Assembly (NCBI GenBank): GCA_023266575.1
Contig: JAHFPV010000002.1
Span: 124,001 to 188,000 of the forward strand
Reading direction: 5' to 3'
Length of the DNA: 64,000 nt
Origin: Sphingobium sp.
Lineage (GTDB): Bacteria > Pseudomonadota > Alphaproteobacteria > Sphingomonadales > Sphingomonadaceae
The position numbers were made by a program, and so were the translations under genes. Below, in pieces: positions 38,177-48,766 of the stretch; positions within the stretch are counted from its first letter, which is position 1; every line of letters begins with the position of its first letter. The notes under the pieces were generated by a model, which did no database searches, was not told where the DNA came from, and worked only from the letters and a program-made list of their open reading frames with translations.

Positions 38177-38755
38177 ATGTTCAATGATCGCTCCTCCCCG
38201 CTCGCCCTGCTCCAGACCCGCCGTTCGGGCAAACCGCGCGATCTGATCGCGCCCGGCCCGGACGATGCGCAATTGCGCCAGATATTGGAGGTGGCGATCC
38301 GCACGCCCGACCATGGCAAGCTGGCCCCGTGGCGCTTCGTGGTCGTGCCGTCGGAGAAGCGCGCGGCCTTCGCCGACCTGCTCGAAACCGCCTATCGCGC
38401 GGAAAAGCCCGATGCCGGACGGCTGGAGATTGAGGCGATGCACCAGTTTGCGCATCAGGCACCGACATTGGTGGTCGCCCTCTCCGCGCCGGTCACAGGC
38501 AGCAAGATACCGGTCTGGGAACAGCAGCTGTCTGTCGGCGCGGCGATCATGAATTTGCTCAACGCCACCCATGCGCTGGGCTTTGCCGGGGGCTGGCTGA
38601 CGGGATGGCCGACCTATAATCAGGATGTGCGCGCGGCCTTTGGCGCTGAAGGCGAAAGCATCGCCGGCTTTGTCTTTATCGGCACGCCGGGCAAGCCGCA
38701 GGAGGAGCGCCCTCGGCCAGATTATGACGCCGTGATATCAGTTTGGGACAGATAG
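38177..38755 (+). CDS. Nitroreductase family protein
   Basis: A 192-residue flavoprotein of the nitroreductase family. FMN-binding segments are visible: LQTRRSGKPRDLIAPG, then AIRTPDHGKLAPWRFVVV near residue 45 and LNATHALGFAGGWLTGWP near residue 125. It is similar to YdjA-like short nitroreductases. The ATG at 38177 (MFNDRSSPLALL) was preferred to an in-frame upstream start at 38141 that adds a non-conserved leader. It is divergent from the peptide symporter. Confidence 0.88.
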   Translation: MFNDRSSPLALLQTRRSGKPRDLIAPGPDDAQLRQILEVAIRTPDHGKLAPWRFVVVPSEKRAAFADLLETAYRAEKPDAGRLEIEAMHQFAHQAPTLVVALSAPVTGSKIPVWEQQLSVGAAIMNLLNATHALGFAGGWLTGWPTYNQDVRAAFGAEGESIAGFVFIGTPGKPQEERPRPDYDAVISVWDR

Positions 38756-38827
38756 TTACGCAAGCGACCCGATCCAGCGCAAGCAACTGACTTGCGCGCA
38801 TCGCTGTATTATGGCACTGATGCAGTC

Positions 38828-39172
38828 ATGGCCGACGATTCCAAACCCGTCTATCTCCGCCTGCGTGAGATTATTGCTGCGTCCATATTGGACGGTGAAT
38901 TTAGCGATGGTGACATGCTGCCATCGGTGCGCGCCTTTGCCGCGCAACAGGGTGCCAATCCGCTGACCGTGGCGAAGGCCTATCAGAGTTTTCAGGATGA
39001 CGGGCTGGTCGTGGTGAAACGCGGCGTCGGCATGTTCGTCGCCGACGGCGCAACCCGCCGCCTGCGCGTGGCGGAGCGGGAGCATTTTCTGGAAACCGTC
39101 TGGCCGCCGGTCGCGGCGCAGATCCGGCGGCTGGGGCTGCGGGTCGAGGAACTGGACGCGCAGAAGGCCTGA
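38828..39172 (+). CDS. GntR family regulator, short YtrA type
   Basis: A 114-residue regulator with an N-terminal winged helix (YLRLREIIAASILDGEFSDG, then LPSVRAFAAQQGANPLTVAK) and only a short helical C-terminal part, as in YtrA-like GntR proteins. These normally sit next to ABC transporter genes, but here the neighbours are a nitroreductase and a LysE exporter. The ATG at 38828 (MADDSKPVYLRL) is the likely start; a TTG at 38792 is in frame upstream. Confidence 0.87.
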   Translation: MADDSKPVYLRLREIIAASILDGEFSDGDMLPSVRAFAAQQGANPLTVAKAYQSFQDDGLVVVKRGVGMFVADGATRRLRVAEREHFLETVWPPVAAQIRRLGLRVEELDAQKA

Positions 39173-39212
39173 GTGACGCACCCGGCACGGCCTTCATGAC
39201 CAAAGCCCGCTG

Positions 39213-39821
39213 ATGGACTGGATGGGCTTTGCCCTGACCGTGCTGGTCATCGAACTGACGCCCGGACCGAACATGGCGTGGCTCGCCATGCTCGCCGCGA
39301 CGCGGGGACGGCGGATGGGGCTGGCGGCTGCACTGGGCACAACGCTGGGTCTGGCGATCAACGGACTGCTTGCGGCAGCGGGGCTGGCCGTCATCCTGTC
39401 CACGACACCCTGGTTATGGACGATGCTACGCTGGGCCGGAGCGGCGTTGATGCTCTGGCTGGCGGCCGATGCGTGGCGAGACGGTGCGCCCGCCAGCCCG
39501 ACCGCGCGGCAACAGGCCGGCCTCGCCCGGCAGTTCGCAACCGGCGCAATGATCAACCTGCTGAATCCAAAAGCGTTTCTCTTTTATGTGCTGATCGCCC
39601 CGCCCTTCCTGCCCGATGGCAAGCTGACTTTCCCGATGGCCATCATGCTGACCATGATCAGTGTCAGCATTGCCACGACCATCCACATCGTCATCATCCT
39701 GCTGGGCGCGGGCGCGCATCGCTGGTTGGGCGATCCGGCGCGGACCCGGCTGGTCCGCAGGATCATGGCTGTGGGATTGGTCGGCGTGGCGGGCTGGTTC
39801 CTGCTGTCAACGGGACTATAG
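39213..39821 (+). CDS. LysE/RhtB family exporter
   Basis: A 202-residue membrane protein with six helices. The family opening ALTVLVIELTPGPNMAWLAM carries the conserved PGPN motif, and FATGAMINLLNPKAFLFYVL contains the second conserved NPKA motif. Members export amino acids or similar metabolites. It lies 40 bases after the GntR gene, which may control it. Its end overlaps the end of the convergent TPR gene by six bases. Confidence 0.9.
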   Translation: MDWMGFALTVLVIELTPGPNMAWLAMLAATRGRRMGLAAALGTTLGLAINGLLAAAGLAVILSTTPWLWTMLRWAGAALMLWLAADAWRDGAPASPTARQQAGLARQFATGAMINLLNPKAFLFYVLIAPPFLPDGKLTFPMAIMLTMISVSIATTIHIVIILLGAGAHRWLGDPARTRLVRRIMAVGLVGVAGWFLLSTGL

Positions 39822-41848
39822 CGCCGCCAGCGCGTCGACCGCTTCCTGTTTCCCGGCAAAATTGCCGGTCGCAGCACGTTGCAGCGCCAGTTTCGCCTCA
39901 TCCTTGCGCCCCGCCGCGACATAGGCCTGCCCCAGATGGAGTTGCAGCACGGGAAGTCCCGGTGCCAGCGCCACCGCTTTCTCCAGTAGATCGACCACCG
40001 CCGGTCCCTTTTCGCCAGTGCGCAGCAGAGTCCAGCCATAAATATCGGCAGTCATCGGGTTGGCGGGCATCAGGCGATAGGCATGGGCGGCGTAAGCGCG
40101 CGCAGCAGTCCGATCGCCGCTTTCCAGCGCGGCTCTGGCGATATCGGCCATCAGCACCGCGTCACCATCCCCGGTCTGCGCCCGCACCGCCTGCAACAGC
40201 CGCAGCGCAGCGCGCCAGTCCTGGCGCTGCATGGCGATGGCTGCGGCAAGGCGCTGGGCTTCGACGTCATTGGGATGTTGGGTCAGGAACAATTGCACGA
40301 CCTGCGCCGCACGCACGGCATTGCCCGCCTGCCCCCAGGCGGCCGCAAGGCGCATGGCAGCAGCGCGATCGAAACGGATGTTGGCCGCCGCTTCATAAGC
40401 GCGCGCGGCGTCGGCGGGACGGCCCGCAGCGCCGAGTGTATCGCCCAGAATCAGCCAGGCATCGGGCGCACCGGGATTGGCGCGGTTGAGCGCCTCAGCG
40501 CGGGCCAGTGCGTCACCGGTGCGACCGGTGCTCAGCAAGGCGCGGATATAGGGGATATTGTCGCGCGCGGTCGTGGCATTGGCGGGCGGCGGTCCATCGG
40601 CCAGCATCGCATCGCGCGGACTGGCGAAGGGATCGGCAGCGGCACGCACCGGCCAGGCGGCACGGGCGAGCATGTCGGCGGCCATCGCCCGATTGCCCAA
40701 CCCCTCCTGGGCGCGGGCGGCCAGCGTCAGCACATAGGGATCGGCGTCGCGCTGGGCGACGACCGGGGCCAGCAGCGTCGCCGCACCGGCATAATCGCCG
40801 GTCAGATATTGGGCGCGGGCCAGCAGCGTGCGGGCGGTGCGATTGTCGGGCTGGGCCGCGACCAGCGGGGCCAGCGCTTGCGCGGCCAAGACGGCATTGC
40901 CCTCCTGCAAATTCAGCACGCCGCGCAACAGCCGGGTCGCCGGTTCATCGTCCAGCCGCCCCTGCGTGCGATCCAGCAAAGTGCGGGCCAGATCAGCCTT
41001 GCCCGCGCGCGCCGCCATCACCGCCTGCATAATCCACGCCCGCGCATTGGCGGGATCGAGCGCCAGGATGCGGCGCGTGAGGCTGAGCATCGCGCCCGCC
41101 GATCCGGCATCGGCCAGCGTCGCGGCATATTGCTCCATCGTCGGGATCGAATCGGGACGAACCGCCAGCGCCCGATCGAACCAGGGCAGCGATGCGGTCA
41201 GGCCATATTGGGCGCGGGTCAGTTCACCGCGCAGCGTCAGCGCCTTGGCATCGGCAGGGTTCAATGCAACGGCCCGGTCAGCCGCCGCAATCGCCCCCGC
41301 CTGATCGCCGGTCGCCAGCCGGAAGCGGCCAAGCTCGACCCAATTTTCCGCGTCATTGGGCGCAATCGACAGAGCGCTGGCCAGCGCATTGTGCGCCGCG
41401 CGCATATCCCCCTGGGCCATGGCGGCGCGCGCTGTAACCCGCGCGACCATGTCCAGGTCGGTGTCGGGGACGTCAGGCCCACGAGCCTCCTTGAGCGCAG
41501 CGGCGGCATCGCCCTGCAACAACAGCGCCTGCGCCATGACCGCGCGCGTCTGCGACGGCGGCGCACCCAAAGCCCGCGCGCGCTCCGCTTCAGCCTGCGC
41601 CCCCGCGCCATCGCCCAGTTCCACCAGCGCCCGCGCCTGCGCCTCCCGCGCGACCACGGAACGCGGCGCGCCCTTGATCGCGTTCATCAGCTCGATCCGC
41701 GCCGTGCGCGCGTCCCCCCGGTCAAGCGCTGCCAGCCCGCGCGTCAGCGCCGCGCTGCCATCGCGCTCATGCGCACGCCATTGCCACAGGCCAGCCACGC
41801 CGAGCAGCAGGACGACGATTCCAGCGATCAGAAGGATGCGTGTCCGGC

Positions 41849-41852
<4 letters not shown>
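39816..41852 (-). CDS. TPR protein of the XrtA/PEP-CTERM regulatory operon
   Basis: A 678-residue protein: an N-terminal membrane helix (ILLIAGIVVLLLGVAGLWQW) and then almost entirely tetratricopeptide-like helical repeats (for example RAWIMQAVMAARAGKADLA and DAWLILGDTLGAAGRPADAA). It is probably anchored in the inner membrane with the repeats in the periplasm and acts as a protein-binding scaffold. The ATGA overlap with prsR shows coupling to the regulator. TPR proteins such as PrsT accompany these operons, but I cannot confirm that this is the same family. Confidence 0.82.
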
Positions 41853-43212
<1,360 letters not shown>

Positions 43213-43213
<1 letters not shown>

Positions 43214-45285
43214 CAGGCGGCTTTCTCTTTTTGGTCGATCCGGGGGGCCAGCGGCAGGCGCAGGGTGAAACGGCTGCCGACGCCGATCTTGCTTTCGACG
43301 TCGATGCGCCCGCCCATGGCCTGCGCCAGCGCGCGCGCCTCGAACGCGCCAATGCCGAAACCGCCCGCCTTGCTGGAGGAAAAGGGCTTGAACAGGTCGC
43401 GGCGGATATATTCCGCGCTCATGCCCCGGCCATGGTCGATAATCTCGACCAGCACATCGCTGGCGTCGGCGGACAGCCGCAGTTCGACCGGGCTGTCGGG
43501 CGCGCTGGCGTCGATCGCGTTCTGAAGCAGATGGGTGAGGATTTGTTCGACCCGCGCGGGATCGGCCAGCGCCAGCGGCGCAGTGCCGAACACCTCGACG
43601 GGATGCTGGCGCGCGCGGGTGCGGGCGACCTGATCGGCCATGTCGCGCAGCGAGAGCGGGCGCGGCTCCTCCGCCCGCCCCTTATTATGCTGCGACAGGC
43701 GGGCGAGCATGTCGTTCATCTTGCCGACCGATTCCTGGAGCGTCAGGACCATATCGGCGCGGAAATCCGGGTTGTCGGCATGGCGCTGTGCATTGCGGGC
43801 GAGCAGCGAAAGCTGGCTGACCAGATTTTTCACGTCATGAATGATGAAGGCGAAGCGGCGGTTGAATTCCTCGAACCGCTGCGCATCGTCCAGCGCCTGC
43901 TGGCCCTGCGCCTCGCTGATGTAGGTCGCGGCCTGCCGTCCGGCAGCGCGCAGCATGTCGAAATCCTCCCAGTCGAGCCGCCGGTCGATCGGCGGGCGGG
44001 CAAGCAGGATCGCGGCGATCAGGCGGCCATAATGAACGAGCGGCACCAGCGCCCAGCCGCGCCTGTCCTCCGTCATCCAGTCGGGCAGATTCAGCGCGCC
44101 CTCCCCGGTCCTGGGCTTGCCAAGGTCGATGATCCAGCCAGTCTGTTCCCATGCGACCACCGTCTCTGGGGCCAGCGTCGCGCTATCGGGCAGGTCGCCG
44201 TCCCAGTTCCAGTGCGTCTCGAAGGTCAGCCCGCCCTGTTCGTCACGCAGCAACAGCATGGCGGCGGGCGAATCGGTGATGTCGGCGACCGCCTTGGCCA
44301 CCCGCTCGCCCAGCGGCGCAGCATCATCACCGGGGCGACCGATCGTCTCGCCAAAGCGCATCCATTCGGTGCGATAATCATAGCGGTGCTGGAAGAAATG
44401 CTTGGCGACCTGCACCTTCCACAGCGCGCGCATCTGCGGCGATGGCAGCAGCACCAGCGCGGTGACGGTGGTAAAAAATACCGCGCCAATCTCCACCACC
44501 CGCGCATAAGGCCCGGCGATCAGTTCGACCAGCACAGCGGCGGCGGTCAGGACGATGACGTACAGCGCAATGGCAAAGAGCGAGAGCGACTGGAAGGTCA
44601 GGGTGCGCGACAATTGCAGCCGCCCGGCCATATCCTTGCGCATGCCCACCGCGATCACCGGGGCCAGCAGCGCCATCAGCAGGCCGCGCAGGGCGTAGAG
44701 TTCGCTCACACGGGTCGGGGCGAAATAGCAGAGCGCGTAGAGATTAAGGTCGTAGGTCCACATCGCCGCCAGCGCGCCGAGCAGTAACGCCACCCCGCCC
44801 CGCTCACGCGAGGGCCAAGCGGTGTAGAGATGGTGGACCAGCAGCAGGCTGCCGATCGCGGCCATCATCCGCAGGATCAGCGACACGGTGACCAGCGCGC
44901 GGTGCAGGTCGCTGTCGGGCGACAATTGCCGCCAGACCAGATCGGTCGAAGTCTGGAGCAGGATCAGCCCGGCAACCGCAGCATAGAGCGCACTGATCGC
45001 CAGGATCGGCCCGGCCCGGCCCACCGGCCCGCGCCGCAGCATGACGAACATCGTCAGCAGCCAGGCGGCATTGCGGATGCTTTCGCCGATACCGGTCAGC
45101 GGTTTGGAGACGCCGCCGAAGGACACATAAAGCGCCCAGCAACTCGTCAGCAGCAGCGCGACAGCCAGCATCCGGGGTTCGGCCGTGTCGTCCCGCCGGC
45201 GCAGGATGAAGATGCCCAGCGCCGCAAACAGCACCGCGGCCAGCGCATGGCCCCAGTCGCCGACAAATTGAAGCAGCGTGCCCAT
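43213..45285 (-). CDS. prsK: PEP-CTERM system sensor histidine kinase
   Basis: A 690-residue kinase: about eight or nine N-terminal membrane helices (residues 1-290), a GAF-like domain (roughly 310-470), then the kinase core with the phosphoacceptor in FIIHDVKNLVSQLS, the N-box in HLLQNAIDAS, the G1 box in IIDHGRGMS and the ATP lid in GGFGIGAFEARALAQ. This arrangement is that of PrsK, the sensor paired with PrsR. It begins 10 bases after the sugar transferase gene and overlaps prsR. Confidence 0.92.
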
Positions 45286-45295
45286 AGGATACGCC

Positions 45296-46684
45296 TCAGC
45301 GCGCGCCGTCGGGCCAGAGGACCACCCGCAGGGTCTGGATCAGGATCAAAAGGTCCAGGAAAGGCGTGTAATTCTTGGCGTAATACAGATCATATTCCAG
45401 CTTGTGCCGGGCATCCTCGATCGACGCGCCATAGGGGTAGTTGATCTGCGCCCAGCCGGTGATACCCGGCTTTACCATATGGCGTTCGGCATAATAGCGC
45501 AGATGCTGTTCCAGATCCTCGACGAACTGGCGGCGTTCGGGGCGCGGGCCGACAAAGCTCATTTCACCTTTCAGCACCGTCCAGGTCTGCGGCAATTCGT
45601 CGATCCGCAACTTGCGCAGCCAATAGCCAAGGCGGGTGATGCGCGGATCATCTTTTTCCGCCCAGACCGCCTGACCATCCACTTCCGCGTCGGTCCGCAT
45701 GGTGCGCAGCTTCACGATCCAGAATTCCTGGCCGAACAGGCCAACCCGCTGTTGCCGGTAGAAAGCCGGTCCCTTGCTGTCGAGCTTCACCAAGATGGCG
45801 GCGATCAGGATGACGGGGCCGGTCAGCGCCAGCAGCAGGGCGCTGGCGACGATGTCGAACAGGCGTTTGGCAAAACTGGATATGCGGCGACCGGCCGAAA
45901 AGCCGTCGGAAAAGATCAGCCAGCTGGGATTGACGCTGGCCAGGTCGACCCGGCCCGTCTCCCGCTCAAGGAAGGTCGACAGGTCGTTGACATGGACGCC
46001 AGTGGTCTTGATCCGCAGCAGGTCGGACATCGGGATGGCGTTACGCCGTTCCTCCAGCGCCAGCACCACTTCGCTGGCATTCAGGCGGACTACGAAATCG
46101 GACAGATTATAGATGGCGCTGCGGTTGATAGCTTCCTGCACCACCTGCGGCCCGTCATTCATGGCGATATAGCCGACGACGAGATAGCCAGCGCCCTTCT
46201 TCTTTTCCAGTTCGCGGATGCGGTCGGCGCGATTGCCCGCGCCCAGCACGACCAGCCGCCGCTTGAACGCTTCGCCGCCCAGCATCGAACCGAGCAGCAG
46301 ACGCAGCGCCAGCAGCAAGCCCATCGCCAGCCCCATCGCGTAGAGCGAGTTGGAGCGCCACAGCGTCATGCCGGGCAGCAGGAAATAGAGGACCGAGAGA
46401 AAAATGACGCCCAGCGACACCGCGACCAGCAGCCGCGCAAAGGCGAATCGGATCGATTGCAACGCTTCGGTGCCATAGACGCCGACCGCGATCATGCCAG
46501 TCTGGATAGCGAAGGCGAAGCTGAGCAGCGGCCCCATGCGGGTCGTCACATGCTCGATATCCATGCCAATCTGGTGCGCGCGCAAGATCCAGCCGCCCTC
46601 CGCAGCGCAGAGCAGCAGCACGAAATCGAGCAGCCCCAGCAGCAGCACGGCGTGCGGCACATAATGTTTGAACAGCCTGATCAT
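45296..46684 (-). CDS. XrtA/PEP-CTERM system sugar transferase
   Basis: A 462-residue priming glycosyltransferase of the EpsB/WcaJ type that would link the first sugar phosphate to undecaprenyl phosphate. It has an N-terminal helical region, a nucleotide-binding-like middle domain (RLVVLGAGNRADRIREL) and the C-terminal bacterial sugar transferase domain (FAKRLFDIVASALLLAL, KLRTMRTDAE, LRKLRIDELPQTWTVLKG, MSFVGPRPERR). The neighbours assign it to the TIGR03013-type family of exosortase-associated exopolysaccharide loci. It is the first gene of the operon. Confidence 0.92.
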   Translation of the reverse strand: MIRLFKHYVPHAVLLLGLLDFVLLLCAAEGGWILRAHQIGMDIEHVTTRMGPLLSFAFAIQTGMIAVGVYGTEALQSIRFAFARLLVAVSLGVIFLSVLYFLLPGMTLWRSNSLYAMGLAMGLLLALRLLLGSMLGGEAFKRRLVVLGAGNRADRIRELEKKKGAGYLVVGYIAMNDGPQVVQEAINRSAIYNLSDFVVRLNASEVVLALEERRNAIPMSDLLRIKTTGVHVNDLSTFLERETGRVDLASVNPSWLIFSDGFSAGRRISSFAKRLFDIVASALLLALTGPVILIAAILVKLDSKGPAFYRQQRVGLFGQEFWIVKLRTMRTDAEVDGQAVWAEKDDPRITRLGYWLRKLRIDELPQTWTVLKGEMSFVGPRPERRQFVEDLEQHLRYYAERHMVKPGITGWAQINYPYGASIEDARHKLEYDLYYAKNYTPFLDLLILIQTLRVVLWPDGAR

Positions 46685-46868
46685 GGTCGCACTATCGGTC
46701 CTGGTGGTGTCGGACCTGCCCTTACAATGGCTGTAAGAAAATCCGACAGGCCCATACCCTGCCCGAAAATGGCAAAGAAATCCTGAATCTGCGCGCCAAT
46801 CGACGTCAACGGGTGATTAGCCATGGCAATTATCGGCTCTTAAAGTGTCCCGCGCCAGAGAGGAGGCC

Positions 46869-47462
46869 ATGCGTCCGCTTCTGCTTTCCCTCGCCGCCTT
46901 CGCCCTGATCGGCGCGGCCCCCTCCCCCGACATCCCGCTGGTGGCGATCGGCCTGCCCTTCGCGCCGGAAAAGCCCGTCCCGGTGGCGCGCGACCATCCG
47001 CTCTATCATCGCGTGTCGGTGGGGGATGTCGAAGGGATCACGGCGATCGTCCGGTTCAAGGCCGCGCCACCCGGCCGCCTGCACAAGGGGCTGCGCGAAA
47101 CGCTGGAGCGGATGAACCTGCTGGCCCCCAGCGGCAAAGAGGCGCGGGTACGGCTGGTGGCGACATGGCAGGGGCTTGATTCGCCCGCCAGCTTTCTGAT
47201 CGCGAGCAAGGAAACGACCGCTACGCTGCATTATCAGCTGGTCCGCATCGACAACCAACAGGTCTTGCTGGACCGGACGATCGCGACGACGGTGAAGGGC
47301 GAAGGATCGGCACTGGATGGCGGCATGGGCATGGCGCGGGCCGCGATCGCGGCGAATTTCGCGTCGGCGGCGGCGTGCATGGACAAGGCCGCCTATGGCC
47401 GCGCACCCGATGACTGCGCGCTCCAGCCGCTCTATGGCGTCAGCGTCTCACGCCGCTTTTGA
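46869..47462 (+). CDS. Hypothetical exported protein
   Basis: A 197-residue protein with a signal peptide (MRPLLLSLAAFALIGAAPSP). A strong AGGAGG site precedes the ATG at 46869. The mature part has strand-like segments (ARVRLVATWQGLDSP, TATLHYQLVRIDNQQVLLDR) and a Cys pair (AACMDKAA and DDCALQP) that could form a disulfide. I do not recognise a family. It is divergent from the sugar transferase operon, so it may belong to cell-surface functions, but that is only inferred from position. Confidence 0.75.
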   Translation: MRPLLLSLAAFALIGAAPSPDIPLVAIGLPFAPEKPVPVARDHPLYHRVSVGDVEGITAIVRFKAAPPGRLHKGLRETLERMNLLAPSGKEARVRLVATWQGLDSPASFLIASKETTATLHYQLVRIDNQQVLLDRTIATTVKGEGSALDGGMGMARAAIAANFASAAACMDKAAYGRAPDDCALQPLYGVSVSRRF

Positions 47463-47723
47463 TCATTTGGTGTCGCGCAGCTTGTCGGCGGCATCCTTGG
47501 CCGCGTCACCGACCATTTTGGCCGCGTCGTCCACGGACTGCGCGGCCCCGGTGACGGCTTCTGCCTGCCGGTCATCGCGGCGATCGTTGGTCAGGTAGAA
47601 AAAGCCGATGGCCAGGATCAGCGCGAGCGCGACCAGCGCAAACACCACGCCGCTGCCACGCGATCGCTCGACTATGGTCACATGAACGGACGGATCGTCC
47701 CGCCCCGTAGGGTCGTTGCCCAT
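47463..47723 (-). CDS. Small single-pass membrane protein in the stress-response locus
   Basis: An 86-residue protein: a polar N-terminus, one membrane helix (GVVFALVALALILAIGFFYL) and a charged Ala-rich C-terminal tail (QSVDDAAKMVGDAAKDAADK) that looks like an amphipathic helix of the LEA/YtxH kind. It is directly downstream of ecfG. A GGAAC-N17-CGTT site lies 25 bases ahead of the start codon, so it is probably a general stress response gene. Its stop abuts the stop of the convergent gene. Confidence 0.75.
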   Translation of the reverse strand: MGNDPTGRDDPSVHVTIVERSRGSGVVFALVALALILAIGFFYLTNDRRDDRQAEAVTGAAQSVDDAAKMVGDAAKDAADKLRDTK

Positions 47724-47747
47724 ATTGCGTCTCCTTGATGGAGCAAC

Positions 47748-47773
47748 AACGGGCCGAGCGGGCCAATCGTTCC
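47748..47773 (-). promoter_or_regulatory. EcfG-type promoter (GGAAC-N17-CGTT)
   Basis: On the minus strand GGAAC (47773-47769) and CGTT (47751-47748) are separated by 17 bases. This matches the -35/-10 pattern recognised by EcfG-family sigma factors. It lies between the ecfG stop and the start of the 86-residue membrane protein gene, pointing at the latter. Confidence 0.7.
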
Positions 47774-47775
47774 TG

Positions 47776-48438
47776 TTAATCCTCTATCGGGCCATGATCA
47801 CGACCACGGCTGAGCCGGTCGACATCATCCATAATCTCGTCCAGCACGGCTGTTTCGGTCGTCACCTGGCTGCGGCGCGACGGCAGGTCGCCGCTTTCGA
47901 GTATCTGTTCCAGCGCCGCGCGACCGCGGGCCACCCGGCTCTTGATCGTGCCGACGGCAACGCCGCAAATCTCGGCGGCTTCCTCATAGGCAAAGCCCCC
48001 CGCGCCGACCAAAATCAGCGCCTCGCGCTGAGGCTGGGGCAGTTGCAGCAAGGCGCGCTGCATGTCGCTGAGTTCGACATGCTTGTCCTGCGATGCAGGC
48101 GCCGCGAGGATGCGATCTGCGGTCAGGTCGTCCCAATCGCCGCGAAAACGCGAACGGCGCATCTGCGAGAGATAATGGTTGCGCAGGATGATGAAGGTCC
48201 AGGCCCGCATGTTGGTGCCGGCCTGAAAGCGCTGCCGCGCCGCCCACGCCTTGAGCAGGGTTTCCTGCACCAGATCGTCCGCAGTATCGCGATTGCCCGA
48301 CAGCGAACGGCCAAAGGCGCGAAGGTGCGGGATCACCGCTGCCAGTTCGCGCTTGAAATCCGTATCCGAAAGCGGCGCACGCTCTTCCGCCGGCACAATC
48401 TCGGTCAGGTCATCGCTGTCGCCAACGTCATCAGACAT
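47776..48438 (-). CDS. ecfG: General stress response sigma factor
   Basis: A 220-residue ECF sigma factor with region 2 (LRAFGRSLSGNRDTADDLVQ and ETLLKAWAARQRF) and region 4 (LLQLPQPQREALILVGAGGF, then VGTIKSRVARGRAAL). The neighbours phyR and nepR identify it as EcfG of the alphaproteobacterial general stress response. The frame extends to 48498; I chose the ATG at 48438, which has GGGGGA seven bases upstream. Held inactive by NepR, it is released when phosphorylated PhyR captures NepR. It lies 119 bases downstream of a 43-codon gene with an EcfG-type promoter. Confidence 0.92.
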   Translation of the reverse strand: MSDDVGDSDDLTEIVPAEERAPLSDTDFKRELAAVIPHLRAFGRSLSGNRDTADDLVQETLLKAWAARQRFQAGTNMRAWTFIILRNHYLSQMRRSRFRGDWDDLTADRILAAPASQDKHVELSDMQRALLQLPQPQREALILVGAGGFAYEEAAEICGVAVGTIKSRVARGRAALEQILESGDLPSRRSQVTTETAVLDEIMDDVDRLSRGRDHGPIED

Positions 48439-48557
48439 GGGCAGGTCCCCCTTGGTGGTTGCCGTCCTCATCCCATGAACCGACATCGTCAAAGCCATAA
48501 ATGCGCCCGCATCCTAAATCATGTGCCGTCAAAAACCAGGTCCCGCAATCTGTGCCG

Positions 48558-48689
48558 TCAGCGCCAGAGCACGAAGAGCATTGCGATCACGGCCAGTGCC
48601 AGCGAAATGCCCAGCACATAGCGCACGACATGCTCTGTCGATCCGCCGCGCGCGTCATCGGTCGTGATATGCTGTTCAGGATCAACCAT
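48558..48689 (-). CDS. Predicted 43-residue membrane peptide between phyR and ecfG
   Basis: This short frame starts at the ATG at 48689 after a GGGAGA ribosome-binding site. The N-terminal half is polar (MVDPEQHITTDD), and the C-terminal half is one hydrophobic helix (YVLGISLALAVIAMLFVLW). A GGAAC-N16-CGTT promoter lies 30 bases upstream of the start. I do not know the family. It could be co-transcribed with ecfG. A role in the stress response is suggested by position and promoter only. Confidence 0.72.
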   Translation of the reverse strand: MVDPEQHITTDDARGGSTEHVVRYVLGISLALAVIAMLFVLWR

Positions 48690-48718
48690 GGCCCATCTCC
48701 CGATCGTTACGCATCATT

Positions 48719-48743
48719 AACGCCAGCAACGATCGGGAGTTCC
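48719..48743 (-). promoter_or_regulatory. EcfG-type promoter (GGAAC-N16-CGTT)
   Basis: On the minus strand GGAAC (48743-48739) and CGTT (48722-48719) are 16 bases apart, a full match to the EcfG consensus. It lies between phyR and the 43-codon gene, pointing at that gene and, beyond it, ecfG. It would let EcfG activate its own transcription. Confidence 0.75.
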
Positions 48744-48766
48744 ACCAGTCGGTATTTAAGCCCCTA

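Noticed and set aside
46685-46868. Sigma-54 promoter for the sugar transferase operon
   Set aside because: PrsR is a sigma-54 activator, so I looked for GG-N10-GC on both strands; words such as TGGCGCG occur but none has the right spacing.
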